Source: Halorussus salinisoli
Lineage (GTDB): Archaea; Halobacteriota; Halobacteria; Halobacteriales; Haladaptataceae
Direction of reading: 5' to 3'
Length of the DNA: 64,000 bases
Assembly (NCBI GenBank): GCA_005239435.1
Contig: SZNP01000008.1
Span: 169,936 to 233,935 of the forward strand
Every line of letters begins with the position of its first letter. Positions within the stretch are counted from its first letter, which is position 1. Below are positions 7,542-17,700 of the stretch, in pieces. Made by a program: the position numbers and the translations under genes. Under the pieces are notes generated by a model. The model was given only the letters and a program-made list of their open reading frames with translations. It was not told the origin of the DNA and made no database searches.

Positions 7542-9578
7542 TTACTCCGTCGTGTGGAGGTGGAACGCCTGCCAGGTCCAGTTCAGGTAGGCCGGACCGA
7601 TGACGGGTTCGATAGTCCCGGTGAAGTCCGCGGTGTTGAGCGGCCAACGGACCTTCTCGTAGTCACGAATCATGTACGGCATGTCGAGGTACACCTTCTC
7701 GAGAGCCGTCGCCCACTTCTCCTGGCGCGTCTCGGGGTCCATCTCGCTGTAAGCGTCGTCGATGAGGTCGTCGACACTGCCGCCCGCGACGCCGTACCCC
7801 GTGGAGTTGTAGGCGAACTTCTCGCCTTCCTTCTCCCCGAACGCCTCCTTGGCGTTTTTGGAGTGGAAGTAGTTCTCGGTCGACGTACCGAACCTGCTGA
7901 CTCCGGCCCAGCCCATCTCGTAGATGTCGTAGTCGGCGTCGTAGTAGACCAGATCGACCATGGTGTTGAACTCGGTGGGCTTCAGCGACACCGGAATGCC
8001 GACCTTGTTGGCGTTCTCGGCCCAGCGCGAGAACGCTTCGGACTGCTTCGGACTGTCGCTCGGCGGGTCCAGAAGAATCTCGATGGGACCGTCCATGACC
8101 TCCGAAATCGGTTCTCCGTCGACGTACAGTTCCTTGTCGGAAGTGTCCGACAGCACGTCGGCCTGGGCCTCCTCGAAGGTGTAGTCGTACTTGGCTTCGC
8201 TCTGACTGGCCTCGATGCCCGAGAGCGTACCGGGGTAGTCCATTCCGGCGTACGTGCCCTCCGTGCCGTCGATGACCTCGCCGTTCGTGAGGAACGAACG
8301 AACTGCTTCGACGTCGACGTCGGCGGAGTCACCCTTTCCGCGGAACGAGAACGCTTCCGCCGCCGGGTCCGTGAGCATCTCGCCGCCGAACACCTCGTCT
8401 GGTCGCACGGTGTACCCGGCCGGGGCCGCGAAGTCGCCCTCGATGCGGAAGCCCTTCTCCAGTTGTTGGGTCCAGTGGTAGTCGTCGAAGACGAACGAGA
8501 TTGCCTGTCGGAGCGCCACGTCGTCCAGGGGCTGGCGTCGGCAGTTGAACCCCATGTAGGAGAACCCGTCGTCGTACCCCTTCACCAGTCCGAGACCGTC
8601 GGTTTTCTTGGCCTCCGGAATCTTGTCGGTGTCCAGCGTCCCGTAGTGGGTGTCGATTTCGCCGCGCATGAACGCTTGGGTCATCGCGGTCTGTTCGCCG
8701 TACACCTTGAAGTCGATCTGGTCGATGAACGGACCGCCGGTGACGAGATTGTCGTGTTCGGCGACCCAGTCCTGGTCCGTGAGGGGGTACTCCTCGGGGT
8801 CACGGAACTTGATCTGCATCGAGGTGTCGGGAGCGAACTTGGTAAGCACGCCGGGACCGGTACCGACCGGACCATTCTCGCGCTCCTCCATCGGGTCGTA
8901 GGCCTGGAAGTCGTCGACGTTCTCCCAGATGTGCTTGGGGATCATCGGGCAGGCACCGAGTGCCGAGACGTCCCACGTCCCGATCTGGCCGGTGAGCGTC
9001 ATCCGGCAGTCCCAGTCGCCGTCGTCCTTCTCGACCTTCTCGATGTTGTTCCAGACGGACGACCACTCGCCGACCTCGTTCTCGATGATGTAGTTGTGCG
9101 AGAAGACGACGTCCTCGACCGTGAAGTCCTCACCGTCGTTCCAACTGATGTCGGTACGGACGTCGAAGACGACTTCGGGTTTCTCGGCGTCCGGTTTCTT
9201 GAGTTCCCAGTCCGTGAACACCCACGGCCGCACTTCGTCGGTGACCGGGTCGATCTCGATCCCGAAGTCGTAGATGAGGTTCAGTGCGACCGCCGAGTAC
9301 ACGCTCCCGGACGTCAGGTAGTTGGAGGTGTCCGGTTGCGAACTCATCCCGTAGGTGAGAGTACCGCCGCGTGGAATGGAGTCGGTGTCTTCCGTCTTCT
9401 TCTCGACGGTTTCTTCCTCGGTGGTCGTCTCCTCCTCGGTCGTGGCGTCGGTGGTGGTCTGGTTGCCGCCACCGCTACAGCCTGCCAGAGAGAGGGCAAC
9501 GGCACCAGCACCACTCGCCTTCAGGAACTTTCGTCGGCTATTGTTCGTATCGTCCGATCGGTTGCGCCGGTGTGGCAT
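7542..9578 (-). CDS. Peptide-binding lipoprotein (SBP_bac_5 family)
   Basis: 678 residues from the ATG at 9578, chosen because a TTTAAA box sits about 27 nt upstream (leaderless start). An ATG seven codons earlier would lie inside the promoter spacing. The twin-arginine motif SRRKFLK (14-20) and lipobox LAGC (Cys34) show Tat export and lipid anchoring, followed by a T/E-rich linker typical of haloarchaeal lipoproteins. The remainder is a family 5 extracellular solute-binding domain. It is first gene of the importer operon and delivers peptides, or another ligand of this family such as a glycoside, to the OppBC-type channel. Ligand unproven. Confidence 0.92.
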   Translation of the reverse strand: MPHRRNRSDDTNNSRRKFLKASGAGAVALSLAGCSGGGNQTTTDATTEEETTTEEETVEKKTEDTDSIPRGGTLTYGMSSQPDTSNYLTSGSVYSAVALNLIYDFGIEIDPVTDEVRPWVFTDWELKKPDAEKPEVVFDVRTDISWNDGEDFTVEDVVFSHNYIIENEVGEWSSVWNNIEKVEKDDGDWDCRMTLTGQIGTWDVSALGACPMIPKHIWENVDDFQAYDPMEERENGPVGTGPGVLTKFAPDTSMQIKFRDPEEYPLTDQDWVAEHDNLVTGGPFIDQIDFKVYGEQTAMTQAFMRGEIDTHYGTLDTDKIPEAKKTDGLGLVKGYDDGFSYMGFNCRRQPLDDVALRQAISFVFDDYHWTQQLEKGFRIEGDFAAPAGYTVRPDEVFGGEMLTDPAAEAFSFRGKGDSADVDVEAVRSFLTNGEVIDGTEGTYAGMDYPGTLSGIEASQSEAKYDYTFEEAQADVLSDTSDKELYVDGEPISEVMDGPIEILLDPPSDSPKQSEAFSRWAENANKVGIPVSLKPTEFNTMVDLVYYDADYDIYEMGWAGVSRFGTSTENYFHSKNAKEAFGEKEGEKFAYNSTGYGVAGGSVDDLIDDAYSEMDPETRQEKWATALEKVYLDMPYMIRDYEKVRWPLNTADFTGTIEPVIGPAYLNWTWQAFHLHTTE

Positions 9579-9600
9579 ACCAATGAGGTATGCAAACATG

Positions 9601-9608
9601 CATTTAAA
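9601..9608 (-). promoter_or_regulatory. TATA box of peptide importer operon
   Basis: Minus-strand ATTTAAAT centred about 26 nt upstream of the ATG at 9578, with AT-rich flanks on its far side. The spacing predicts a transcript starting at or next to the start codon. Confidence 0.6.
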
Positions 9609-9722
9609 TCTACTGGTTATTATATTTCCATATAGTAATGGACTGGTAAAGCGAGTAATGAGAGATGGTACGGGCGGCTGCGTACCGCGATTACGACGGT
9701 AAGGAGTGCTTGGGCTGGCGTA

Positions 9723-10001
9723 TTATTCACCTAGACCTTCGCCGTGGAGACCCAGATATCCGAAGTAGACGGTCGCCGTTGCCGCCATCGACGCCATCGT
9801 CAGCCAGAGTTTCGGCGTGAGTGCGCTCGGGTGAGACTGCGCCCAGAATATGCTCAGAATCGACCAGAAGGACGCGACGGTGAAACCGAGCGTCATAATC
9901 CACGTCCCGAGTAGCCGTCTCTCCGCCCGAGCGGCGACGAACGCCGCGGTCATCAAGAGACCGGCGACGATTGCGAGAACTCCGCGAGTGCCTAACGCCA
10001 T
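9723..10001 (-). CDS. Three-TM hypothetical membrane protein
   Basis: 92 residues with three hydrophobic segments (about 6-24, 31-52 and 64-84) and a short charged loop containing RAERRL after the first. Not recognised. It lies between the peptide importer and the DJ-1/Hsp31-like gene, all on the minus strand, but 51 bases separate it from the latter's stop codon and more than 120 bases from the importer promoter, so it may be transcribed alone or with the upstream gene. Confidence 0.65.
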   Translation of the reverse strand: MALGTRGVLAIVAGLLMTAAFVAARAERRLLGTWIMTLGFTVASFWSILSIFWAQSHPSALTPKLWLTMASMAATATVYFGYLGLHGEGLGE

Positions 10002-10052
10002 CTCTTCGTCTTTCGAAGCGGAGACGTCAGTGATAAAGGTGTGCTTTCGGCC

Positions 10053-10745
10053 CTACGCGGGCGGTGTGACGCCGAGTGCTTCGACGAGCGCCATCACGCC
10101 TTCGTGGGACGACTCCGGCCCACGGGCCGTAATGAGGTCGCCGTCGACGGTGACGCTGGTGTCGGCGTCGAGTTCCGCGTCCCAGTTTGCGCCTGCGGCC
10201 TTCACCTCGTCTTCGACCCAGTACGGTAGTTTTCGGCCGTCGGGCATCCTGTCGTTGTCGTCGACGATGTTGCGCTCCCACTCGTTGGGGAAGCCGGTGA
10301 CGTCGCGGCCGTCCACGAGAAAGCCGCCATTACCGTCCCTCGTGAACGCCAACAGGCCGACTGCGTGACAGACGACCAGTGCTTTCTGATCGTCACCTGC
10401 GATCATCTCGCGGAACAGGGCGCGAGCGTGCTTGTCCTGATTCACGTCCCACTCCGTACCGTGTCCGCCCGGGAACACCACGGCGTCGTACGTGTCGGCG
10501 TTCGCATTGGCGATAGGTTTCGGGTTCTGGAGCCGCTGGTCGTTCGCGTGGACCTCTTTGACCCACTCGGAAGTCTCCTCGCCCACGTTCTCGGGATCTA
10601 TCGACCGGGGGTCCACCACGGGTTTGTTCCCGCTCGGCGTCGCCACGTCGACGCTAGCGTCAGTGTCAGAGAGCGTTTCTAGCGGGTCTACGCACTCTTC
10701 GCCCCAGTACCCCTCCTCGCTGACTACGAACAGTACGGACGTCAT
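10053..10745 (-). CDS. DJ-1/PfpI superfamily protein, Hsp31/glyoxalase III-like
   Basis: 230 residues, cytoplasmic. The nucleophile elbow VVCHAVG (Cys126-His127) and the upstream GGHGTEWD (93-100), together with an early Glu in EEGYWGEE, match the larger Hsp31/GATase1-like branch of the DJ-1 superfamily rather than the short PfpI proteases (about 170 residues). Members act as glutathione-independent methylglyoxal hydratases, deglycases or chaperones. Which applies here cannot be read from sequence. A GTTAATC-type box about 27 nt upstream supports the ATG start. Confidence 0.85.
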   Translation of the reverse strand: MTSVLFVVSEEGYWGEECVDPLETLSDTDASVDVATPSGNKPVVDPRSIDPENVGEETSEWVKEVHANDQRLQNPKPIANANADTYDAVVFPGGHGTEWDVNQDKHARALFREMIAGDDQKALVVCHAVGLLAFTRDGNGGFLVDGRDVTGFPNEWERNIVDDNDRMPDGRKLPYWVEDEVKAAGANWDAELDADTSVTVDGDLITARGPESSHEGVMALVEALGVTPPA

Positions 10746-10953
10746 CGTGTCCTAATACTCCGCGATACTGATTAACTACGTGGTCACCCCGACCGCGGCG
10801 CGCTGGCGCCCGTAACCACCAAGCGAACGTCGAGAGACAGAACTGATTGTAATTATAGGCGTCGTGAAGCGCCCGACTCCGGAGGATAGTTGCACGACTC
10901 AGCCGGTGGTCGGTGACGAACCGACTCGCTCGAAATCGAGTTCGGCAAAAGTA

Positions 10954-11028
10954 TAGCGGGAGGTAGATTTGAACTACCGATCTGCGGGTTATGAGCCCGC
11001 CGGAATCTCCTGGCTATCCCATCCCGCT
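10954..11028 (-). tRNA. Initiator tRNA-Met (CAT)
   Basis: 75 nt, read from the minus strand. The acceptor stem starts A1 and pairs with U72, with discriminator A73. The anticodon stem-loop GGG-CTCATAA-CCC has three consecutive G:C pairs next to the loop with anticodon CAT. The A1:U72 pair and the GGG/CCC stem are the identity marks of archaeal initiator tRNA. The T loop reads TTCAAAT. CCA is not encoded. No intron is seen. Confidence 0.95.
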
Positions 11029-11052
11029 ACCATATCGTAGCGCCGTCCCACG

Positions 11053-11059
11053 GATAAGG
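11053..11059 (-). promoter_or_regulatory. Promoter box of initiator tRNA
   Basis: Minus-strand CCTTATC centred about 28 nt upstream of the tRNA 5' end, the correct spacing for an archaeal TATA element driving the tRNA directly. Confidence 0.5.
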
Positions 11060-11323
11060 ATTGTGATTCGACCGGCGTGTGCGAATTTTTACCGATACTC
11101 TCGGACGCTCCGACTACCGATGACAGGCGTTCGTGAACGATAACGCGTCTCGGAAATCGCCGGATGGTGTGGTCCGGGTAGTGTTCGGAGACGTTGCAGG
11201 AGTCGGAGCCGGGACTTCGAAAGCCCCCGTCCTTTCAGTCTTCTGAGTGGACTGGTTCACCGGCCGAGACTGGTTGGCCGTCGTACGTACCTTAACACCG
11301 ACTTTGGTCCGAACCCCAAGATG
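11060..11323. other. Intergenic, no gene seen
   Basis: About 270 bases between the tRNA promoter and the YYY-protein promoter. Open frames here are short or antisense to nothing recognisable. A GAATTTTTACC stretch near 11084 could terminate leftward or rightward read-through. Nothing else can be supported. Confidence 0.4.
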
Positions 11324-11328
11324 TTTAT
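11324..11328 (+). promoter_or_regulatory. TATA box of YYY-protein gene
   Basis: TTTAT centred 29 nt upstream of the ATG at 11355. The spacing indicates a leaderless transcript and favours this ATG over the upstream in-frame start at 11247. Confidence 0.5.
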
Positions 11329-11354
11329 CGCTCGGTCGCACGCCTACATATCGA

Positions 11355-13772
11355 ATGGAGTACGCGCTCGTCCTGCTGTGGTTCGTCGTCTTTCAGGCGC
11401 TCGCGTTCGTCGCACTGCCGCTCACGACTCGGTTGTTTCCCCGGTTCCCCGACCGAGGCGCGGCCTTCGCGCTTCCGGTGGCGATGGTCGTCGTGACGAC
11501 CGTCGGTTACTGGGTCGGCCACCTCGCGTTCGGCCGGTGGACCGCGGTTCTCGGGGTCGCGGTGCTCGCCGGACTGTCGGGAATCGTCCTGTGGAGCGAC
11601 CGCTCGCTTCGGGATGGCGGGGACGTTCGACCCGCCAGGGACGCTCGACTCGCAATCCCAACGCGCGCGTACGCGGAGACAATAGTTATTTTTGGCATCG
11701 CGTTCGCGTTTCTCGTCGCGGTCCGCGCCGTGGACCCCGGCATCTTCCCGGGCGGTGGTGAGAAGTTCCTCGACTTCGGCATCCTGAAGTCGCTCCTCCG
11801 GGCCGAGGTCTTGCCTCCGCAGGACATGTGGTGGGCTGGCGGACACGTCCTCTACTACTACGGCGGCCACCTCGCGGCCGGCCTCCTCACCCACCTCACG
11901 GGTACCGAGGCCCAGTTCGCGTACAACTTGGCGCTCTCGGGGTTCTACGCCATGCTCGTCACCGCGGCCTACGGACTCGCTGGCGCGATGGCCGACGCCC
12001 GCGGGGTCTCGCGCCGTACGGCGGGCGCGTTCGGTGCCTTCTTCGTCGGCTTCGCGGCCAACCTCGTCACCGCGGTCACGGGAGCAATCTGGCTCCTCCC
12101 CGACTCGATGGCCCGCAGGGTCGCCGACTGGGTCGCCGAACCCATCGCGGAATCGACTTCGGGCGAACTCGTGACGGAGGGACTCGACTCCTTCGGCTAC
12201 TGGGGACCGAGTCGCGTCATCCCCCAGACCATCAACGAGTTCCCCCTGTTCTCGTTCCTCAACGGCGATCTCCACGCCCACATGGTCAGCACGCCGTTCC
12301 TGCTGTTGGTCGCCGCACTCGGGTTCTCCTACTACCAGTCCGGTCCCGGGGCGCTCCGTCGCCGGCGCGGTCTCGCGTTCGGCGTCCTCCCGGTCGTTGT
12401 CGGCCTTCTCGGACTCGTCAACGTCTGGAGTTTTCCGACCGGGCTGGGCGTGGTGTGGCTCGCCGTCCTGTTTTCGCCCGCCGACCCGCTAACGCTGTTC
12501 CCCGGCGTCTCCTCGGACGAGACCGCCGAGCCGGTCGCCGACGGCGGGGCCGGAAGCGGTCACGGCGGGACCGAAAGTAGTGACGGCGGGGCCGCCAGCG
12601 TGGCCGGACTCAGCCTCCTCGGAGAGGCCCGCCGAATCACAGGCGCGTTCGCCGTGACGGGCGTCGTCGCCACCGTTGCGGTCGCGTGGGTCGCGCCGTT
12701 CGTCTTCGGTATCCTCCTGCGCTCGGCCGGCAACCGGAGCATCGCCTTCCTCCCCGAACCCGCCAGCGCGGTCGGACTCCTGCTCGTCCACGGCACCTTC
12801 GTCGTGGTGTTCGCGGCGTTCCTCTGGCCCCGAGCGCGGGCGGCGTTCGACGTGGAACCCGCCCGATTCGGCCTGTTGGCCGTGGCGCTGGTCGGGTACG
12901 CGTGGGTGTTGAACTACGCGGTGCTGGTGCTGGTCGTTCCCCTGCTGGTGTTCGGATGGCTGTTGCTTCGGACGGTCGGCGACGCTCCCGACGCCGAGGG
13001 CGGCGTCGGCTACGAGACGGTCCTGTTGGTCGCGGGGGCCGGACTCGTCACGCTGGTAGAGTTCGTCTACGTGAAGGACAGCGCCGCTGGCGGTCGATTC
13101 AACACGGTGTTCAAGGTGTACATGCAGGTGTGGGTCCTCTGGGCGACCGCCGCGGGGACCGCGCTGGCGACCCTCGTCGCCTCGTCCGGGCCGTCCGACT
13201 GGACGCTCCCGGGCGTCGGCATCGACCGTTCGGAGGTCATGGGCGCGCTCGCGGCGGTCCTCGTGGTCTCGACCGCGCTCTACGGTGGGATGGCGCTGGG
13301 CGGTCACTTCACCAGCGACCACCACCGAATCGACGACCCCACGCTGGACGGGAAGGCGTTCGCGGAGGACTACCACCCCGACGAGGCGGCCGCCATCGCG
13401 TGGCTGGACGACAGGGAGGGCCAACCCCACATCGTCTCCACACCGGGCCGCGACGTGTACGCGTGGAGCAGTCCCGCCGCCTCGCTGACCGGCCTTCCGA
13501 CCGTCGTCGGGTGGGTCTATCACGAGGGCATCTACCGGGGCCACGACGCGTCGAAGGCGCGGGCCGAGGAGGTAGACCGCATCTACACCGGGTCGTGGGG
13601 CGACCGGGTCGAGCGACTCCAGCGATACGACGTGAAGTACATCTACGTCGGCCCGCAGGCGCGCGAGCGCTACGACGCCGATGAACTCCAGTTCTCGGAG
13701 TATCCGGGCATCGAAGAGGTGTTCCGCGAGGACGGCGTGGTCATCTATCGCGTTCACCAGTCGAAGCTCTGA
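11355..13772 (+). CDS. YYY-motif (DUF2298, Chlor_Arch_YYY) multipass membrane protein
   Basis: 805 residues, very hydrophobic, with more than ten predicted membrane segments. The diagnostic motif is HVLYYYGGHL (YYY at 167-169), preceded by GEKFLDFG (about 135-142). This identifies the family modelled as Chlor_Arch_YYY/DUF2298, found in Archaea and Chloroflexi and resembling lipid-linked sugar glycosyltransferases. A variable Gly/Ser-rich insert (about 385-430) fits the length variation known for the family. The large C-terminal soluble part (about 660-805) would be extracytoplasmic. The family is often found in genomes with TIGR03663/Agl23-type proteins, one of which is encoded here at 42147-43943. 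Substrate unknown. Confidence 0.85.
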   Translation: MEYALVLLWFVVFQALAFVALPLTTRLFPRFPDRGAAFALPVAMVVVTTVGYWVGHLAFGRWTAVLGVAVLAGLSGIVLWSDRSLRDGGDVRPARDARLAIPTRAYAETIVIFGIAFAFLVAVRAVDPGIFPGGGEKFLDFGILKSLLRAEVLPPQDMWWAGGHVLYYYGGHLAAGLLTHLTGTEAQFAYNLALSGFYAMLVTAAYGLAGAMADARGVSRRTAGAFGAFFVGFAANLVTAVTGAIWLLPDSMARRVADWVAEPIAESTSGELVTEGLDSFGYWGPSRVIPQTINEFPLFSFLNGDLHAHMVSTPFLLLVAALGFSYYQSGPGALRRRRGLAFGVLPVVVGLLGLVNVWSFPTGLGVVWLAVLFSPADPLTLFPGVSSDETAEPVADGGAGSGHGGTESSDGGAASVAGLSLLGEARRITGAFAVTGVVATVAVAWVAPFVFGILLRSAGNRSIAFLPEPASAVGLLLVHGTFVVVFAAFLWPRARAAFDVEPARFGLLAVALVGYAWVLNYAVLVLVVPLLVFGWLLLRTVGDAPDAEGGVGYETVLLVAGAGLVTLVEFVYVKDSAAGGRFNTVFKVYMQVWVLWATAAGTALATLVASSGPSDWTLPGVGIDRSEVMGALAAVLVVSTALYGGMALGGHFTSDHHRIDDPTLDGKAFAEDYHPDEAAAIAWLDDREGQPHIVSTPGRDVYAWSSPAASLTGLPTVVGWVYHEGIYRGHDASKARAEEVDRIYTGSWGDRVERLQRYDVKYIYVGPQARERYDADELQFSEYPGIEEVFREDGVVIYRVHQSKL

Positions 13773-14034
13773 ACCGACCGCTCCTTCGCTGGCGAGTCCT
13801 TCGTCTCATCCGACGGTGGATCGGTCGGCACCGGACTGGTGACCAGTCGGTCGTCGCGTTGCTGAACGTCGCCTGCTCGAAGAATCCTCCGCGTCTCACG
13901 GCCCGAGACGAGGAGCGGCAAAGAAAGAATATTATTTCCTTAACGCGCCTATAAGAGTTCTAAACGACGATGTATGATGCAAAGGGGCAGAGACGAAGCA
14001 GACGAACCGGCGAGGAGCGCGGCCACACCCAGTT
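13773..14034. other. AT-rich intergenic region
   Basis: 262 bases between two convergent genes. It contains an unusually AT-rich patch (about 13921-13970, with AATATTATTTCC and CTATAAG) that could serve as terminator for both transcripts or as a promoter for rightward antisense RNA across the zinc-finger gene. No coding frame is convincing. Confidence 0.35.
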
Positions 14035-14190
14035 TCAGTCCGCGTCCCGTTCGTCCTGCCACGCCGTGCGACACGCCTCGCAGCAGAAGTCGTATATCTG
14101 AACTGTACCGTCGTCGTCGCGCACGGTAGCGACCGGATGCCACTCCTCGAGAGTGATATCGTCGCCACAGCGGGTACAACGGTCGGTCAT
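14035..14190 (-). CDS. Mini zinc-ribbon protein (CxxC...CxxC)
   Basis: 51 residues from the ATG at 14190. It has two CxxC knuckles, C5-x2-C8 and C37-x2-C40 (within FCCEAC), in an otherwise acidic chain, the pattern of a single treble-clef or zinc-ribbon finger. Small proteins of this type are abundant in haloarchaea and mostly uncharacterised. They may bind nucleic acid or act as protein adaptors. A start at 14253 (72 residues) adds a disordered N-terminus and cannot be excluded. It lies just downstream of the HalOD1 gene on the same strand, 100 bases away, possibly co-transcribed. Confidence 0.7.
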   Translation of the reverse strand: MTDRCTRCGDDITLEEWHPVATVRDDDGTVQIYDFCCEACRTAWQDERDAD

Positions 14191-14290
14191 GTAGTCGCCG
14201 TCAGTCGGCCGGTCGTCAGCCGTGTTTGGTGTCGGATCACAACTACGTCGCATCTGATCGCTGAGGTTCGGTTTCGAGCATCCGGACTCC

Positions 14291-14620
14291 TTACGCGGTT
14301 TCGTCGAGGTTAGTCCCGAGACTCCGGATGTCGCCGTCCTCGTCGGCGAGTTCCGTCGCCACGTCGCGCTCGGTAACGTCCACGTCGCCGTTTCCGCTCA
14401 CGACGACGTCGCATCCGCCGAACGTGAACGCCACGTAGCCTTGATTCCGGCCGCTTCCCTTGGTCGCGGAGAACAGGCGGTCGAGGGCGTCGGGGTCGAC
14501 GACGTGATACAGCGGTCCCACCTCCGTCGGGTCGTTGCCGGTCTCCTCGGCGACGGCGGTGATGACTCGCTGGCTGGTCGAACGCTTCTCGAAGGTATCC
14601 CCGCTCACACTTTGACTCAT
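14291..14620 (-). CDS. HalOD1 output-domain protein
   Basis: 109 residues from the ATG at 14620. Residues about 8-85 match the haloarchaeal HalOD1 output domain: SQRVITAVAEETG, then PLYHVVDPDALDRLF, then a GYVAFTFGGCDVVVSG beta-hairpin. The domain occurs alone or at the end of haloarchaeal signalling proteins and has no established activity. This copy is stand-alone. The gene lies next to a large PAS/GAF/HTH_10 regulator on the same strand, with a 40-bp inverted repeat between them, so a shared signalling role is plausible but unproven. An earlier in-frame ATG at 14653 is possible. Confidence 0.75.
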   Translation of the reverse strand: MSQSVSGDTFEKRSTSQRVITAVAEETGNDPTEVGPLYHVVDPDALDRLFSATKGSGRNQGYVAFTFGGCDVVVSGNGDVDVTERDVATELADEDGDIRSLGTNLDETA

Positions 14621-14666
14621 TACGTATTGTATTCTGTAGGGCGCAGCGGGCATAGGAATTCACGAT

Positions 14667-14706
14667 AGATGTATACCCGGTCTCGTCCCCGGCGGGTTAT
14701 ACATCT
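14667..14706. promoter_or_regulatory. Inverted repeat upstream of HalOD1 gene
   Basis: AGATGTATA (14667-14675) and TATACATCT (14698-14706) are exact reverse complements, flanked internally by CCC and GGG that would extend pairing with a one-base bulge. The repeat lies 47-86 bases upstream of the HalOD1 start and just past the stop of the large regulator gene. It could be an operator for the HalOD1 gene or an RNA hairpin at the regulator mRNA end. Confidence 0.45.
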
Positions 14707-14757
14707 AAATTCGCACCGCGAATCGCTCCCGACCGCCGATTGCAGCCAGTCTGTTCG

Positions 14758-17700
14758 CTACTCCTCGAACAGTAGACCGAACAGCACCCGCTCGGCACCT
14801 CGAATGTGGCGGCTCACGGTCGGTTGGGACACGTCGAGCGCCTCGGCGATTTCCTCGGCCGTGCTCTCGCGGGGCCACTCGAAGAAGCCGCGGAGGTAGG
14901 CCATCCGGAGGACTTCGGCCTGTCGTTCGGTGAGTCGCTCCTGGAGTTCGGTCTCGAAGTCCTGTCGGGTCATCACCGGTTCGTCGCGTTCGCGTCGAGC
15001 GACCAGTTCGACCTCGGCGTAGTAGTCCTCGAAGAGGTCCACGAACGTCCGCACGTCGGCGCTCTGGGGGATGCGAATTACGAACCTGCCTTCCTCCTCC
15101 GTGGCGGTTATGGTCCGAGGCATCGCCCCGCGGTCCATCACCGACCGGAGGAACGACTGGTCGGACAGCGTACACTCGTAGAGGTACTCGTCGTCGCGCT
15201 CGGTCACGAGATGAACGTCCTCTATCCACGTCACCGCCTCGGCGAATTCGAGCGTCTCCTCCGGCGGAGCGTCCCGGATGGTGAAGAAGGCGTGTAGTCG
15301 ACCGTCGCTGCGCTGGACTGCGTTCTCGAACTCGAACTCCGCGTCGGTCTCGGTCACGAATTCGAGGATCGGACTCTCCGACCCCCGAATTCGGAAGTCG
15401 AGTTCTATCGACCGTTCGCTCACGAGCGCCTGCTTCTGTTCGAGCGCGTTCATCGCGTAGCCGATCGTCTCGCCGAGTTCCGACAGCACGGTCTGCTCCA
15501 TCTCGTCGAAGACGCCGGATTCGCCCGCGTAGAGGTTGAGGACGCCCCAGACCGTCCCACCGTAGACGATAGGGACCGCAACGCTCGACCGGTAGCCTCG
15601 CTTCAACGCCTGTTCGCGCCACGGTTCGAACGGCGGGTCGCCGAGCAGGTCGTTCTGCACCTGCAACTCGGTCGTTCGAATCGCCCGGCCAGCAGGCCCG
15701 CGTCCGCGTGGCTCCCCGTCGTCCGCGCTCACGTCGATGTCCTCCAGATAGTCCTCCCCGACGCCGTCCCACGCTTCGGGGCGTATCTCGTCGGTGGCTC
15801 TGTCGTGCGTGCCGAACCACGCGAACCGGTAGGGTCCGGACTCGGTCAGCCGACTGCACACCGCCTGCATCACGTCCTCCTGGGACGACGCCTGCGTCAG
15901 CGCCTTCGTCATCTCCCGAATCACGCTGTTGAGCCGGTTGACCCGTTCGAGTTCTCGGTTCTTCTCCTGTAAGTCGTTGCGCTGGTCTCGGAGTTCCTCC
16001 TCGCGTTCGGCCCGGTCGAGCGCCGACCTGACGTTCGAACACAGCATGTCGGCGAGCGACCGGTCGGTCGCGTCGAACGCGGCCCGGTCGGGGGCCGCGG
16101 CGATGAACGCCCCGTACTTCCCGAGCGGGACCGCGAGCGCGCTTCCCATCTCGGTGTCGGCGTCAAGCTCTGCACCGAGGTCGTCGAACGCCTTGGACTC
16201 GCCCTCGACGAACACCCGCCACGCCACGTCGTCGGCGTGTGTTCCGAGGAGCACGTCGTCGATGTCCCCGCCACTCCATCGCCGAACCGTCGAGACGAGA
16301 CTGCTCGCCTCGTCGTCGTACAGCGCCACGGCCGCGTTCGGGAATCCGAGAACCTCGACTGCGGTATCCACCCCGAGGTCGCAGATTTCGAACCGCGTCT
16401 CGGCGTCGGCCAGCGACCGCAACATCTCGTTGAGCGAGGTTAGTTTCTCTTCCCGGCGTTTCCGGTCGGTCACGTCCCGAACGACGCCGACCCGTCCCAT
16501 CTGGTCGCCGAGCGAAAGCGGCGTGATGCGGGTCTCGATAGGTATCGACTCGCCGTCTGCGGTCGGGAGGGTGGCTTCCATCGTCACCACGTCCTCGTCG
16601 GCTTCGAGCGACTTCTGTATCCACTTCGATTCCTCGTAGAGGTCCGGACCGACGACCTTCGAAGCGTGTTCGCCCAGCAACTCCTCGCGGGCGTACCCGG
16701 TGAGTTCGACGTACGCGTCGTTGACCGCGACGAACCGGGAGTCGGCGTCGAGGGCGTACACCCCGTCGCTGACCGCGTCGAGCATCGCCTCGGAGCGTTC
16801 GAGTCGTCGCTCGCGCTCGCGGCGCTGGATGACGGCCGTGAGGATGTGGGAGATGCTCTGGACGAACTGCACGTCGTGGTCGGTGTAGGTTTGCTGGTCG
16901 ATGTCGTGGGTGCCCAAGATTCCCCACGGGTCGTCCGGAGACCCGATAATCACGCTGATGCCACCCTTCACGTCGTGGGACGTGAGCAGTTCGGGTCCGG
17001 AGAACCGGTCCTCGGATTCGAGGTCCTCGACCACGACCGGTTCCGACGAGAGCAACGTGTACCCGGCCTGGGATTCACGGTCGGTCCCGACCGTGGCCGA
17101 CCCGACGAGACCCTCGCGCCAGCCGACGCCCGACCGAAGTAGGAGGTCGGCCGACTCGGGCCTGAGTTCGAGTACTTTACAGTACTCGTGGTCGAGAGCC
17201 TCGGCCACGAGTTCGACCGCCTCGTCGAACAGGTCGTCCAGCGATTCGTTTTCGAGCGCGCGCCGGGAGAACGCCGAGAGTGCTTCCTGCTGGCGAACCC
17301 GGTCGTGAAGCTCCGATTCCCGGCGCTTGCGTTCGGTGATGTCCCGGACGATGCCGGTAAACCGCACCTCGTCGCCCGAGACGAACTCGCTGAACGAGAC
17401 GCCCAGCGACACTTCGCTCCCGTCCCGACGCTGGCCGGGGAGTTCGAGATAGTTCCAATCGACGTGACGCTCGCCCTCGCGGAGGTAGCGCCGAATCGCC
17501 TCGTGGTGTCGCTCGGCGAGGCCCGGGGGCATGAGCTTCGTCAACGACTCTCCGACGAGTTCGTCCGCCGAGTAGCCGAATATCTCCTCCACGGCGGGAT
17601 TGGCGAAGCGGACGACGCTGTCGGTGTCGATGACGAGGATGGCGTCCGTGAGTTCCTCGGCGAGCGCCCGAAAGTGGTCGGCTTCGACCCCGCCGTCGGC

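Noticed and set aside
7485..9635. A 716-codon plus-strand frame opposite the peptide-binding lipoprotein
   Set aside because: Antisense shadow of a GC-biased gene. It lacks any recognisable domain, and the minus-strand frame has Tat, lipobox and SBP features.
13971..14102. Small plus-strand frame antisense to the zinc-finger gene
   Set aside because: It starts near an AT-rich patch, but the product is low-complexity and the opposite strand encodes a well-formed CxxC/CxxC protein.
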